A stretch of DNA of 25,294 nucleotides from JBLIAZ01 sp047632015 (GTDB taxonomy: Bacteria; Bacteroidota; Bacteroidia; Flavobacteriales_C; GCA-002722245). Position 1 is the first letter of the stretch. Every line of letters starts with the position of its first letter. Both the position numbers and the translations under genes were made by a program. Shown here piece after piece: positions 16,079 through 24,527 of the stretch. The notes beneath the pieces are model-generated. The model was given only the letters and a program-made list of their open reading frames with translations, was not told where the DNA came from and ran no database searches. The stretch is taken from NCBI GenBank assembly GCA_047632015.1, contig JBLIBC010000005.1:1-25294 (forward strand), read 5' to 3'.

Positions 16079-18085
16079 ATGTCTGATAAAGAAACAAAAG
16101 AAGAGTCAGCTAAAAAGCCAGCAGCTAAAAAAGCTGTAACAAAGAAACCAGCTGCAAAAAAAGCTGTTGCTAAAAAGCCGGCAGCAAAAAAAGAGGAAGC
16201 TAAAGAAGAAGTTGCTGCAAAACCAGTTGCTGAAAAAGCTCCAGCCCAAAAAGCGGAAAAAGCTCCAGTTGCACCAGTAACGCCAGCACCAGTAACGCCA
16301 GCACCAGTTGGTGATGCTACAACAGGTAACGTAGATTTTGATTGGAATGATTTAGGGGAAGAGAAGGAAGTTTACAGTGCTGATGAAAAAGCTAAATTAG
16401 AAGAAGAGTACGGAAGCGCTATCAGTTCAATTGCTAAAAATGAAATTTTACAAGGAACTATTGTTAGAAAAAGTAAAAGAGAAGTTGTAATTAACATAGG
16501 ATACAAATCAGAAGGTGTTATTTCAATTTCTGAGTTTAGATATGATCCAGACTTAGCTGAAGGTGATAAAGTAGAGGTATACGTTGAAAATCCTGAAGAC
16601 AGAACAGGTCAATTGGTATTGTCTCACCACAAAGCAAGAGCACTTACTGCTTGGAATAAAGTAAACAGTGCTTTGGAAGATGGTGAAATCATCCAAGGAT
16701 TCGTGAAGTGTAGAACAAAAGGAGGATTGATTGTAGATGTTTTTGGAATTGAAGCATTCCTACCAGGTTCTCAAATTGACGTGAAACCTATCAGGGATTA
16801 CGATGTCTATGTAGGGAAAACAATGGAATTCAAAGTGGTTAAAATTAACCAAGAGTTCAAAAATGTTGTAGTATCACATAAAGCATTGATCGAAGCTGAA
16901 TTAGAGCTTCAGAAAAAAGAAATCATTTCTAAATTAGAAAAAGGACAAGTACTAGAAGGAACTGTGAAAAACATTACTTCTTATGGTGTATTTATCGATT
17001 TAGGAGGTGTTGATGGTTTAGTTCACATTACTGATTTAAGCTGGGGAAGAATTAATCACCCAGAAGAAGTGGTTGAGTTAGATACTAAAATCAATGTAGT
17101 TATCTTGGATTTTGATGATGATAAAAAGAGAATCGCTCTTGGTTTAAAACAACTTCAACCACATCCATGGGATGCACTTGATCAAGACTTAAAAGTTGGT
17201 GATAAAGTGAAAGGGAAAGTAGTTGTTTTGGCTGATTACGGTGCTTTTGTTGAAATAGCAGCTGGAGTTGAAGGTTTAATTCACGTAAGTGAAATGAGTT
17301 GGTCACAGCACTTAAGGTCTGCACAAGATTTCTTAAATGTAGGTGATGAAGTAGAAGCTGAAATCTTAACGTTAGACAAAGAGGAAAGAAAAATGTCATT
17401 AGGTATCAAACAACTTAATGATGATCCTTGGAGTAATGTGGAAGAAAAGTATGCTGTTAATACTAAGCACAATGCTACAATAAGAAACTTTACAAACTTT
17501 GGAATTTTCGTAGAATTGGAAGAAGGAATTGATGGGTTAATCCACATTTCTGACTTATCATGGTCAAAAAAGATCAAACACCCGTCTGAATTTGCTACGT
17601 TAGGTGATTCAATGGAGGTGATCGTGCTTGAAATTTCTGCTGAAAATAGAAAGTTAAGTTTAGGTCATAAGCAACTTGAGGAAAACCCATGGGATGTATT
17701 TGAAACAGTATTTATACTTGATTCATTACACCAAGGTACGATCATCGAGAAGCAAGATAAAGGGTATTTAGTTTCTTCTACTCACGGAGTTGAAGCCTAT
17801 TGTCCAAAAAATCATGGTGTAAAAGAGGATGGAAGTACTCCAGAGGTAGATGATGTGTTAGGATTTAAAGTAATTGAGTTCAACAAAGAATCTAAAAGAG
17901 TACTTATTTCTCATGCAAAAACTTACAAGGAAGAAGTAGAAGGAGAAAAGAAAAGAGCTCCTAAATCTTCGGGTAAATCAGCTAAATCTATCACGTCTAT
18001 TCCACAAGAGAAAACGACTTTGGGTGATTTAGATGTACTATCTAGTTTGAAAGATTCAATAGCAAAAGAAGAAGCTAAAAAGTAA
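16079..18085 (+). CDS. rpsA: 30S ribosomal protein S1 with Lys/Ala/Pro-rich N-terminal extension
   Basis: S1 binds mRNA on the small subunit and helps initiation. The 668-residue product has six S1 (OB-fold) repeats starting near residues 122, 202, 289, 374, 459 and 546; repeats 3-5 are closest to consensus, with the GLVHI/GLIHVSE/GLIHISD segments. Before them lies an extension: three near-identical decapeptides around KKPAAKKAV (11-38), an acidic-basic stretch, then PVTPA repeats (67-77). The C terminus (about 615-668) is charged and disordered-looking. An open frame runs 14 codons further upstream, but MSDKETKEES at 16079 is the more likely start because it has an A/T-rich leader and begins like other flavobacterial S1 proteins. 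It has its own promoter and a perfect terminator. Confidence 0.96.
   Translation: MSDKETKEESAKKPAAKKAVTKKPAAKKAVAKKPAAKKEEAKEEVAAKPVAEKAPAQKAEKAPVAPVTPAPVTPAPVGDATTGNVDFDWNDLGEEKEVYSADEKAKLEEEYGSAISSIAKNEILQGTIVRKSKREVVINIGYKSEGVISISEFRYDPDLAEGDKVEVYVENPEDRTGQLVLSHHKARALTAWNKVNSALEDGEIIQGFVKCRTKGGLIVDVFGIEAFLPGSQIDVKPIRDYDVYVGKTMEFKVVKINQEFKNVVVSHKALIEAELELQKKEIISKLEKGQVLEGTVKNITSYGVFIDLGGVDGLVHITDLSWGRINHPEEVVELDTKINVVILDFDDDKKRIALGLKQLQPHPWDALDQDLKVGDKVKGKVVVLADYGAFVEIAAGVEGLIHVSEMSWSQHLRSAQDFLNVGDEVEAEILTLDKEERKMSLGIKQLNDDPWSNVEEKYAVNTKHNATIRNFTNFGIFVELEEGIDGLIHISDLSWSKKIKHPSEFATLGDSMEVIVLEISAENRKLSLGHKQLEENPWDVFETVFILDSLHQGTIIEKQDKGYLVSSTHGVEAYCPKNHGVKEDGSTPEVDDVLGFKVIEFNKESKRVLISHAKTYKEEVEGEKKRAPKSSGKSAKSITSIPQEKTTLGDLDVLSSLKDSIAKEEAKK
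16109..16192 (+). repeat. In-frame tandem 30 bp repeats encoding KKPAAKKAV units
   Basis: Three consecutive 30 bp units (the last truncated to 24 bp) encode AKKPAAKKAV, TKKPAAKKAV and AKKPAAKK in S1. Codons differ between copies (GCCAGCAGC, CCAGCTGCA, CCGGCAGCA for the PAA core), so the peptide appears kept by selection rather than by recent duplication. A second short in-frame repeat (PVTPA, 15 bp, two copies) follows at about 16277-16306. Confidence 0.85.
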
Positions 18086-18104
18086 ATTAAGTTTCTACCA
18101 TTAA

Positions 18105-18138
18105 TAAAAATGTCGCCTAATTTTAGGCGACATTTTTA
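18105..18138 (+). terminator. Intrinsic terminator of rpsA
   Basis: A perfect 16 bp inverted repeat (18105-18120 with 18123-18138) with core TGTCGCC/GGCGACA, flanked by A and T runs. It lies 20 nt after the rpsA stop. The symmetry would allow termination from both directions. Confidence 0.94.
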
Positions 18139-18167
18139 TTTTTAAGGGTTTTCTCCTATCATTGAAC

Positions 18168-18175
18168 TATATTTG
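18168..18175 (+). promoter_or_regulatory. -7 element of the DUF5723 operon promoter
   Basis: TATATTTG is an exact TAnnTTTG match just after the rpsA terminator. A clear -33 TTG is not seen at the usual distance. Transcription would start near 18182, about 12 nt before the ATG at 18194, which excludes the upstream in-frame TTG at 18173 (inside the promoter) as the start codon. Confidence 0.65.
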
Positions 18176-18193
18176 GATAATATAGTTTGTGAG

Positions 18194-19603
18194 ATGCGCA
18201 GCAGTAAAGGGTTTTATACGTTTTTTTTTATTTTTGTTTCCGCCTTCTTTGCACTAGGTCAAGAGCAATTTGGTATGGCTAGCAGTAATTATTCACCTAC
18301 GGCGACCATGTTCCATAATCCAGCTTCTATAGTAGACTCCGAGGTAATGATTGATATTCACGTTGTTGGTATAGGAGCTTTTTTGCACAGTAACTATGCT
18401 TACTTGGATAAAGATGAGTTCTCTTATTTAAAGAACGTCATATTAACTCAGGACATTCCAGATGCTAAATTTGATTTTTCAAGAGATAAATATTCCCTTT
18501 ATAGTACTGCAGATATTCAATATTTAAGTGCAACTTATCAGTATAAACATCATGGTTTTGGTTTTAGCTCAAGAGTAAGAACATTTGCAGATGTAAGAAA
18601 TGTCTCTGAAATTTTCGCGAACGCTATTCAAATCCCTCAAATTCATGGTCAAGGACAAATTAACACAAACATCATTGGGAGGGATCTCAATGCTTCGAAT
18701 GTAAACATTGGAATATTATCTTATAATGAGTATGGAATTACCTATGCAAATGCTATTCAGCATAGAGATCGAAATTTATTCATTGTAGGAGGCGCTGCAA
18801 AATTTTTATGGGGATTGGGAGGAGGAGGAGTGCATATTGAAAATTTTGATTACAAAATTGATTCTACAGGAGTTTTTTCATATGGTAATTTAACTGCTCA
18901 AACCTCCATATCTGAGCAGTTACTTGGAGGAACTGGATTTTCAGCAGACATTGGTTTTATGTATAAAAAAATGTTGGATAATGTGACAAGTTATAATCCT
19001 TTTCGGAGAGAAGCAGGTTGTAGAGTTTATGATTACAAACTTAAAGTTGGGATGTCTATCATTGACGTCGGATATGTAAAGTTTAAGAAGAGCACTAGTA
19101 ACAGTTACGTGAGTGGTGCCAGTGGAGTACTTGATGATTTTACCAATTTGAGTATCAGTTCGGAACCAGGAAATTTTTTAGGGGAAACGCTTAATGTGCC
19201 AGATAGCTTAATAGCAGAAGATACGGCAGCTTTTAAAGTTATAGTTCCTGCGGCATTTGTTTTTCAATATGATTACAATTTCGAAAAAAACAACTTATAC
19301 ATGTCTGTTGAATACATTCAAGGTTTAACTCCCTCTGGGACTTTTGGAATTCAAAGACCAAGTGTACTTGCATTTACACCGAGGTTTGAAACACGAAGTT
19401 TTGAAGCAGCTCTTACTTTTGGAATGTATAACCTTCAGGAAGTTCGTTCTGGTTTAATGTTGCGTTGGGGACCAGTTACTATTGGGACTGACAAGTTGGG
19501 AGCCTTTCTTGGTTTGTCTGATGTAAATGGATTTGATATTTATACCCATATTGCTTTTAAAATTGTACAGCAAAAAAGATGTGGAAAACTAAGATTTTGG
19601 TAG
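18194..19603 (+). CDS. DUF5723 family exported, probably outer-membrane beta-barrel protein
   Basis: A 469-residue protein with a signal peptide (MRSSKGF then a Phe/Ala-rich core, likely cut after ALG before Q23). The rest is built of alternating, aromatic-rich strands. The early ATMFHNPASIVDS segment, telling of an extracted structural motif in FadL/PorV-like outer-membrane proteins, and the GFGFSSRVRTFADVRN segment fit DUF5723. The end ...KIVQQKRCGKLRFW is short and basic rather than a type IX tail, so it is more likely a barrel than a secreted cargo. No substrate can be named. The ATG at 18194 is chosen because the longer TTG-initiated frame starts inside the promoter. It heads a co-directional group with the DUF983 gene 30 nt downstream. 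Confidence 0.75.
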   Translation: MRSSKGFYTFFFIFVSAFFALGQEQFGMASSNYSPTATMFHNPASIVDSEVMIDIHVVGIGAFLHSNYAYLDKDEFSYLKNVILTQDIPDAKFDFSRDKYSLYSTADIQYLSATYQYKHHGFGFSSRVRTFADVRNVSEIFANAIQIPQIHGQGQINTNIIGRDLNASNVNIGILSYNEYGITYANAIQHRDRNLFIVGGAAKFLWGLGGGGVHIENFDYKIDSTGVFSYGNLTAQTSISEQLLGGTGFSADIGFMYKKMLDNVTSYNPFRREAGCRVYDYKLKVGMSIIDVGYVKFKKSTSNSYVSGASGVLDDFTNLSISSEPGNFLGETLNVPDSLIAEDTAAFKVIVPAAFVFQYDYNFEKNNLYMSVEYIQGLTPSGTFGIQRPSVLAFTPRFETRSFEAALTFGMYNLQEVRSGLMLRWGPVTIGTDKLGAFLGLSDVNGFDIYTHIAFKIVQQKRCGKLRFW

Positions 19604-19633
19604 CTAGTAGAATTACCTACAAAATAATTGATC

Positions 19634-20026
19634 ATGGAAAAGGGTAGTTGGAAATACAGTGTATGGAAAAGCAAATGTCCGAGGTGTCAAAAAGGTAATT
19701 TGTGGCAAACTAAAAAAGCTTACACAAAAGGCTTTTCGACAATGGAAGAACGTTGCAGCGAATGTGATTTAAAGTACACAATGGAACAGGGCTTTTGGTA
19801 CGGTGCTATGTACATAAGTTATGCTTTTGGAGTGCTAATTACAGTGAGTGTTGTGATTACATTATCTTTATTCACCGAGTTAAAAATACTTGAAAAATCT
19901 GGACTTGCAGTATTAGTTTTATTTGTATTGATGCCTCTTGTATTCAGGTATTCTAGGAACATATGGCTAAATATATTTGTGCATTTTGAAAAAAAATTCA
20001 TAGAAGATAAAGAAATTAAAAAATGA
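19634..20026 (+). CDS. DUF983 zinc-ribbon membrane protein
   Basis: A 130-residue inner-membrane protein. The N-terminal half has two CxxC pairs (C15/C18 and C41/C44) that would form a zinc ribbon, with the DUF983-type sequence KCPRCQKGNLW and CSECDLKYTMEQGFWYGAMYISY. Two hydrophobic segments follow, at about 56-78 and 88-106, then a charged tail. The ATG at 19634 is preferred over a TTG two codons earlier. The stop overlaps the next start as ATGA, so the following gene is translationally coupled. The family is widespread in Bacteroidota and alphaproteobacteria and has no established function. Confidence 0.85.
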   Translation: MEKGSWKYSVWKSKCPRCQKGNLWQTKKAYTKGFSTMEERCSECDLKYTMEQGFWYGAMYISYAFGVLITVSVVITLSLFTELKILEKSGLAVLVLFVLMPLVFRYSRNIWLNIFVHFEKKFIEDKEIKK

Positions 20027-20892
20027 AGTATTTTATTAGTTTACTTTTTATTTTGTTATTTGGAACCTTGTTTTCTCAAGGTGTTTTAGTAAAAAATCAA
20101 AGTCAGTTATTAAACAAGTCCATAAACTGCATGGTTGGAGACAATTACGCATTGTGGACCGGTTCTGATAAAGGGCTTAATAGAATTGAAATTTTAATAG
20201 ACAGCGTAACTCATGTTTCGGCAAGGCCAACAACTAAACCTGTGCTGTCTATTTGTAATGACCACAAATTACTTTGGGTTGGAATTACAGGGAAGGGACT
20301 TTATCTTTTTGATAAAAGAACGTATGTGTTTAAAGGGAAGTTCAAAAAAGAACTAGGTAGCAAAAGCATTAATTTTATTGAGAAAAAAGGCACTCTATTG
20401 TTCTTGCTAACTGAAAAGAATGAATCTTTTGTAATTAATTTAAAAGACAGCACCATTAAAGCTGAAAGTAAGAGTGAGTCGATTAATTATAATTCAACAA
20501 AATCATTACTTCATAAAGGAACAAAATATCGAGCTTCTAAAAAAGGTATTTTAATCCTGAATAGGGCAGGTGCCGAACAAGAAGTTGTGATCAAAGAGGT
20601 ATTGGAAGACTCTACAACAGTACTGAAGCTAGATTCTAGTCAGTTGACAAAGAAACATATTAAAACAAACAAGGCTGATAGCAATGTAATCAGTGAAAGT
20701 GAAGTGCTAGTGGAGTCCAGTTTGAATCAGAGATCAGCGGCCAGTGAAAAGTACTATTTGAAAGATTATTTGTGGTTATTATTTCCACTGATAGCCATCT
20801 ATACATTTATACTGGTCAAAATTCTATCAATGAAATATAAGAAAGATATCAGGATTTTGGAAGACGAAGTATTAAAATTGAAAAAGAAGTAA
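20023..20892 (+). CDS. Membrane-anchored protein with two-component-regulator-type propeller repeats, no kinase
   Basis: A 289-residue protein not assigned to a named family. It has a signal peptide (residues 1-19, ending LFSQ), then at least two Reg_prop-like blades, NYALWTGSDKGLNRI (41-55) and KLLWVGITGKGLYLFD (82-97), of the kind found in the sensor part of hybrid two-component proteins. A Ser/Lys-rich middle region of about 100 residues follows, then one transmembrane helix (about 249-268) and a short charged, coiled-coil-like cytoplasmic tail of about 20 residues. No histidine kinase, GGDEF or DNA-binding domain is present, and the stop is not followed by a continuing frame that would suggest a frameshift. 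It overlaps the DUF983 gene by 4 bp and ends 2 bp from the convergent permease gene. Confidence 0.7.
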   Translation: MKYFISLLFILLFGTLFSQGVLVKNQSQLLNKSINCMVGDNYALWTGSDKGLNRIEILIDSVTHVSARPTTKPVLSICNDHKLLWVGITGKGLYLFDKRTYVFKGKFKKELGSKSINFIEKKGTLLFLLTEKNESFVINLKDSTIKAESKSESINYNSTKSLLHKGTKYRASKKGILILNRAGAEQEVVIKEVLEDSTTVLKLDSSQLTKKHIKTNKADSNVISESEVLVESSLNQRSAASEKYYLKDYLWLLFPLIAIYTFILVKILSMKYKKDIRILEDEVLKLKKK

Positions 20893-20894
20893 AG

Positions 20895-22247
20895 TTATCC
20901 TTTGCTTTTAAACCAGCGCCACAAGGTTTTATAGCTTACTTTTTGACCGTGCATTAAAATACCCACGCGATAAATTTTACCACTTATCTTCATTAGTACC
21001 ATAATAGAAAGTATAAGAATTCCTATAGACAAAGCGATTTGATGCCAATCAGTAGCCATGTTCATGAAAGGCAAACGGGCAGTCATCACGACAGGGGAGC
21101 TTAACGGAAATAACGAAGCCCAATATGCTAAATCAGAGTTTGGATTATCAAGGATGTTAAATGCTATTGAGCCACTAATAATTAAGGGAATTGTAATGGG
21201 TAAAACGAATTGCTGCGTGTCCGTATCATGATCTAAGGCTGAACCTACTGCCGCAAAAAGTGAAGCGTACAAATAGTAACCTAAAAAGAACAATATTGGT
21301 GTCACTAATAGCAAAACAGGTAAGTAGCTGCTTATAGCAGTCATGTAATTTTGAACTTGCTGATTGAACAAGGGAATTGCTGCCACATTAATATCGGCCA
21401 CACTTCCTCGGGATTCTCCTAGCATTTTGATTTGGTTCTCAATCATCATAGAAGTGTCAACTTCGAATACAGTATTGAAAAATGTCAGCAACCCGATTGA
21501 AAAGCTTATGATTAATACAAATTGAAAAATTCCTACCAAACCAATTCCAATTATTTTACCCTTAAGTAAAGTTTTTGGCTTGACCGACGATATAATTACT
21601 TCAATTATCCTGCTGTTCTTTTCCTCCATTACTCCTCTCATTACTTGAACTCCGTACATAATGATTAACATGTAAAGTAACAACGAAATCGAAAACCCTA
21701 AAAAGAATTTAAGTTGTGGATTTAAGCCTTTTCCTTGAAACACAACAGCTACAGGACTGTTCATTTTTTGTTCAAACTCTTGTAAGTCTAGCTTGAAAGT
21801 GCTGTAAACTAGAAGCTTTTTCCTAATGTCAAAAAGATCATTTTTAATTTTACCAACTAAATAAATCCCAGGAGAGTTATTATTGAACAACTCAACCACT
21901 GGAGCTTGATTTTTAATGAAGTTCGCTGGGATTCGCAATACCATGACATCATCTTGTTTGTCATACAAATCGATAACGTCATCCATTACCGCTGTGGTAT
22001 TTTGCAATTCGTACTTTACAAATTTATTTTGGTTATGTCTTACTAATATTTTACCTAGAATATTGGTTTGGTCAAAAACCTTCACCGTAGTTTCTGAAAA
22101 ATTTGATTTGTTAATGGCGATAGGAGCAAGGACTAAACTGGCAAATAGAAACGGCGTCACGATGCACATCAAAAGAAAAGAAGGTTTTTTAACCCTGCTG
22201 ATGAATTCCCTCCTTATGATAAGTAACAACTTATTCATGGTTGTCAT
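20895..22247 (-). CDS. ABC-2 type exporter permease (NatB-like)
   Basis: Permease half of a NatAB-like ABC exporter. The 450-residue protein has an N-terminal helix (about 22-43) after the typical LLIIRREFISRVKKPSF start, a large extracytoplasmic domain (about 45-190), then five or so transmembrane helices. The cytoplasmic EEKNSRIIEVIISSVKP segment is the hallmark of this ABC-2 family. The family includes sodium and possibly drug or lipid exporters; the substrate here is unknown. The ATG at 22247 overlaps the ATPase gene by 17 bp; a second ATG at 22238 (giving MNKLLL, the usual family start) is an equally good candidate. The overlap implies coupled translation with the ATPase. Confidence 0.88.
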   Translation of the reverse strand: MTTMNKLLLIIRREFISRVKKPSFLLMCIVTPFLFASLVLAPIAINKSNFSETTVKVFDQTNILGKILVRHNQNKFVKYELQNTTAVMDDVIDLYDKQDDVMVLRIPANFIKNQAPVVELFNNNSPGIYLVGKIKNDLFDIRKKLLVYSTFKLDLQEFEQKMNSPVAVVFQGKGLNPQLKFFLGFSISLLLYMLIIMYGVQVMRGVMEEKNSRIIEVIISSVKPKTLLKGKIIGIGLVGIFQFVLIISFSIGLLTFFNTVFEVDTSMMIENQIKMLGESRGSVADINVAAIPLFNQQVQNYMTAISSYLPVLLLVTPILFFLGYYLYASLFAAVGSALDHDTDTQQFVLPITIPLIISGSIAFNILDNPNSDLAYWASLFPLSSPVVMTARLPFMNMATDWHQIALSIGILILSIMVLMKISGKIYRVGILMHGQKVSYKTLWRWFKSKG

Positions 22248-23280
22248 TTTTTAAGTCAGTATCATTTTGTGTGCTCTCGACTTCTGGTGATGTTTTTTGA
22301 TCAAAATCTTGTGAAGGTTCTTGTTCTTCTTTTACTGCAAATGTTGATTCCTCTTCCTCAGTACTACCTTTCACTTGCTCAATGAATATCTCATGCATAC
22401 TAGGTATCTTTTCAATTACCGACCAAATTTTACAACTTGGTAAAATTGCTTTAATTAAATCGTTCACCTGAGTGTCTCCAACCGCACTAAGCAATACTTT
22501 TAACCTTCCATTTTTTAACTTTTCATGAGACACAATTTCAAACCCAGTCCATAAGGCACTGGTTAAGCTTATCATGTTACCGTCAAATGTAATTTCAAAT
22601 TCCTTTTTGGCGTACTGATTTTTAACATCATTGATGTTACCTTCAAGTATAATTTCGCCATCGTTTAATAAGGCAATACGAGTACATAACTCCTCCACAC
22701 TGCTCATGTTATGTGTGGATAAAATTATACTAACACCACTTGCTTGCTGCTCTAAAATTTCTTGCTTAATTAATTCTGCATTTATAGGGTCGAATCCAGA
22801 AAATGGCTCGTCTAAAATTAACACTTCTGGCTTATGAATAACAGTTGCAATGAACTGAATTTTTTGAGCCATTCCTTTTGATAACTCTTCTATGGATTTG
22901 TTTTTCCAAGCTTCGATATCGAATTTATTCAACCAATAAGATGTTTGGTTTTGAGCCTCCAATTTTGACATACCTTTTAGTCTTGCCAGATAGATTAAGT
23001 GCTCACCCACTTTCATCTTTTTGTACAATCCTCTTTCCTCAGGTAAGTACCCTATAGACACTCGAGTTTCATCAGTAACTTCCTCGTCGTTGATTTTAAT
23101 AGTTCCACTATCAGGAAGCAGAATTCTATTTAAGCACCGAATAAATGTTGTTTTTCCTGCACCGTTTGGTCCAAGAAGTCCAAAAATTTCACCCTTTGGA
23201 ATTTTTATGGAAACGTCGTTTAAAGCCTTATGACCTGAAAAATATTTCTTGACATGAAGAGCTTCAATAACGTATTCCAT
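22231..23280 (-). CDS. ABC transporter ATP-binding protein (NatA-like)
   Basis: ATPase partner of the downstream permease. Of 349 residues, about 1-220 form the nucleotide-binding domain: Walker A GPNGAGKTT at 37-45, signature LSKGMAQ at 133-139 (variant of LSGGQ), Walker B VLILDEP at 153-159 and the switch histidine at 190. The Q-loop region reads GYLPEERGLY, typical of the YhaQ/NatA group. A DUF4162-like region follows to about 300. The last 45 or so residues are Glu/Asp/Ser/Gln-rich and look disordered, which is longer than usual. The gene starts 42 nt after dnaJ with no promoter motif between, so it is probably in the grpE-dnaJ transcript. Confidence 0.92.
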   Translation of the reverse strand: MEYVIEALHVKKYFSGHKALNDVSIKIPKGEIFGLLGPNGAGKTTFIRCLNRILLPDSGTIKINDEEVTDETRVSIGYLPEERGLYKKMKVGEHLIYLARLKGMSKLEAQNQTSYWLNKFDIEAWKNKSIEELSKGMAQKIQFIATVIHKPEVLILDEPFSGFDPINAELIKQEILEQQASGVSIILSTHNMSSVEELCTRIALLNDGEIILEGNINDVKNQYAKKEFEITFDGNMISLTSALWTGFEIVSHEKLKNGRLKVLLSAVGDTQVNDLIKAILPSCKIWSVIEKIPSMHEIFIEQVKGSTEEEESTFAVKEEQEPSQDFDQKTSPEVESTQNDTDLKNDNHE

Positions 23281-23322
23281 TAATTAAATTCCTACAGTAT
23301 TTTTATAACGAGTGTTTTAAAG

Positions 23323-24474
23323 CTAATTAAAATATTCCTTCATCCTGTCAAAGAATCCTTTGTCTTTTGAACTTGGATTCGGCTTAAAATTTTCAGACTC
23401 TTGAAGTTCCTCTAAGATTTTCTTTTCATCAGAACTTACTTTTTGCGGAGTCCATATGTTTACGTTTACAAGTAAATCACCAGTTCCATATGCGTTTACA
23501 CTAGGTAAACCTTTTCCTCTTAACCGAAGCAGTTTTCCTCCTTGTGTTCCACTTTCTATTTTAATTTTAACTTTTCCTTCTAAAGTTGGCACTACTGCAG
23601 TTGTTCCAAGGACCGCGTCCGAAAAGTTAATGTATAAGTCATGATGTATGTGTTGTCCTTCTCGCTGAAACTCTTCATGTTCTTTTTCGGAAATCACCAC
23701 CAATAAATCACCACTAACTCCACCTTGGTTTGCTGCATTACCCATTCCGCTTACTTGCAGCTGCATGCCATCTTCCACACCAGCAGGTATGTTAATTGGA
23801 ATTACGGCTTCACTTTTTGTGGTTCCGTCTCCATGACAAGTTTTACATTTTGAAGTAATGCTTTTTCCAGCACCATTACATGTTGAACAAGTAGATGCAG
23901 TTTGCATTGCTCCTAAGAATGTATTGGTTACCCTAGTTACTTGGCCTGAACCATCACATGTTCCACATGTGGTATAACTAGTTCCGTCTTCAGCACCGGT
24001 TCCAGAACAAGGTTCACAAGAATTATTTTTATTTACTTTAACCTTTTTCTCAACTCCTTTTCCAATTTCCTCTAAGGTTAAACCCACTCGGATCCTAATG
24101 TCACTACCACGATTAACTCTTCGCCCCCCTCTTGAACGACCTCCACCTCCACCGAATCCACCGAATACATCTCCGAAGTTTTCAAAGATATCCTCCATAT
24201 TCATTCCTCCACCAAATCCACCGCCACCTGCTCCTTGACTAGCTGCGCCACCCATTCCCGCGTGTCCAAACCTGTCGTATTTCGCTTTTTTGTTGTCGTC
24301 GGACAATACATCGTATGCTTCAGCCGCTTCCTTAAATTTGACTTCAGCTGCCTTGTCGTCAGGATTTTTATCAGGGTGATGTTTAATAGCTAGTTTCCTG
24401 TAAGCTTTTTTCACTTCACTTTCAGTAGCACCTTTGCTCACACCTAAAACCTCGTAATAATCTTTTTTTGCCAT
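23323..24474 (-). CDS. dnaJ: Chaperone protein DnaJ
   Basis: DnaJ (Hsp40) delivers unfolded proteins to DnaK and stimulates its ATPase. The 383-residue product has all parts of a type I Hsp40: J domain (1-70) with HPD at 33-35, a Gly/Phe-rich linker (about 72-118), a zinc domain with four CxxCxGxG motifs (C153/C156, C170/C173, C196/C199, C210/C213) and the C-terminal substrate-binding barrels. The end has a PNPSSKDKGFFDRMKEYF tail common in Bacteroidota. It lies 53 nt after grpE, without a promoter motif between, so the two are probably one operon. Confidence 0.97.
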   Translation of the reverse strand: MAKKDYYEVLGVSKGATESEVKKAYRKLAIKHHPDKNPDDKAAEVKFKEAAEAYDVLSDDNKKAKYDRFGHAGMGGAASQGAGGGGFGGGMNMEDIFENFGDVFGGFGGGGGRSRGGRRVNRGSDIRIRVGLTLEEIGKGVEKKVKVNKNNSCEPCSGTGAEDGTSYTTCGTCDGSGQVTRVTNTFLGAMQTASTCSTCNGAGKSITSKCKTCHGDGTTKSEAVIPINIPAGVEDGMQLQVSGMGNAANQGGVSGDLLVVISEKEHEEFQREGQHIHHDLYINFSDAVLGTTAVVPTLEGKVKIKIESGTQGGKLLRLRGKGLPSVNAYGTGDLLVNVNIWTPQKVSSDEKKILEELQESENFKPNPSSKDKGFFDRMKEYFN

Positions 24475-24527
24475 TATTTTTTTCTATGCTTCGCCCATGA
24501 ATTGCTTCTGAACTATTTATGAATCAC

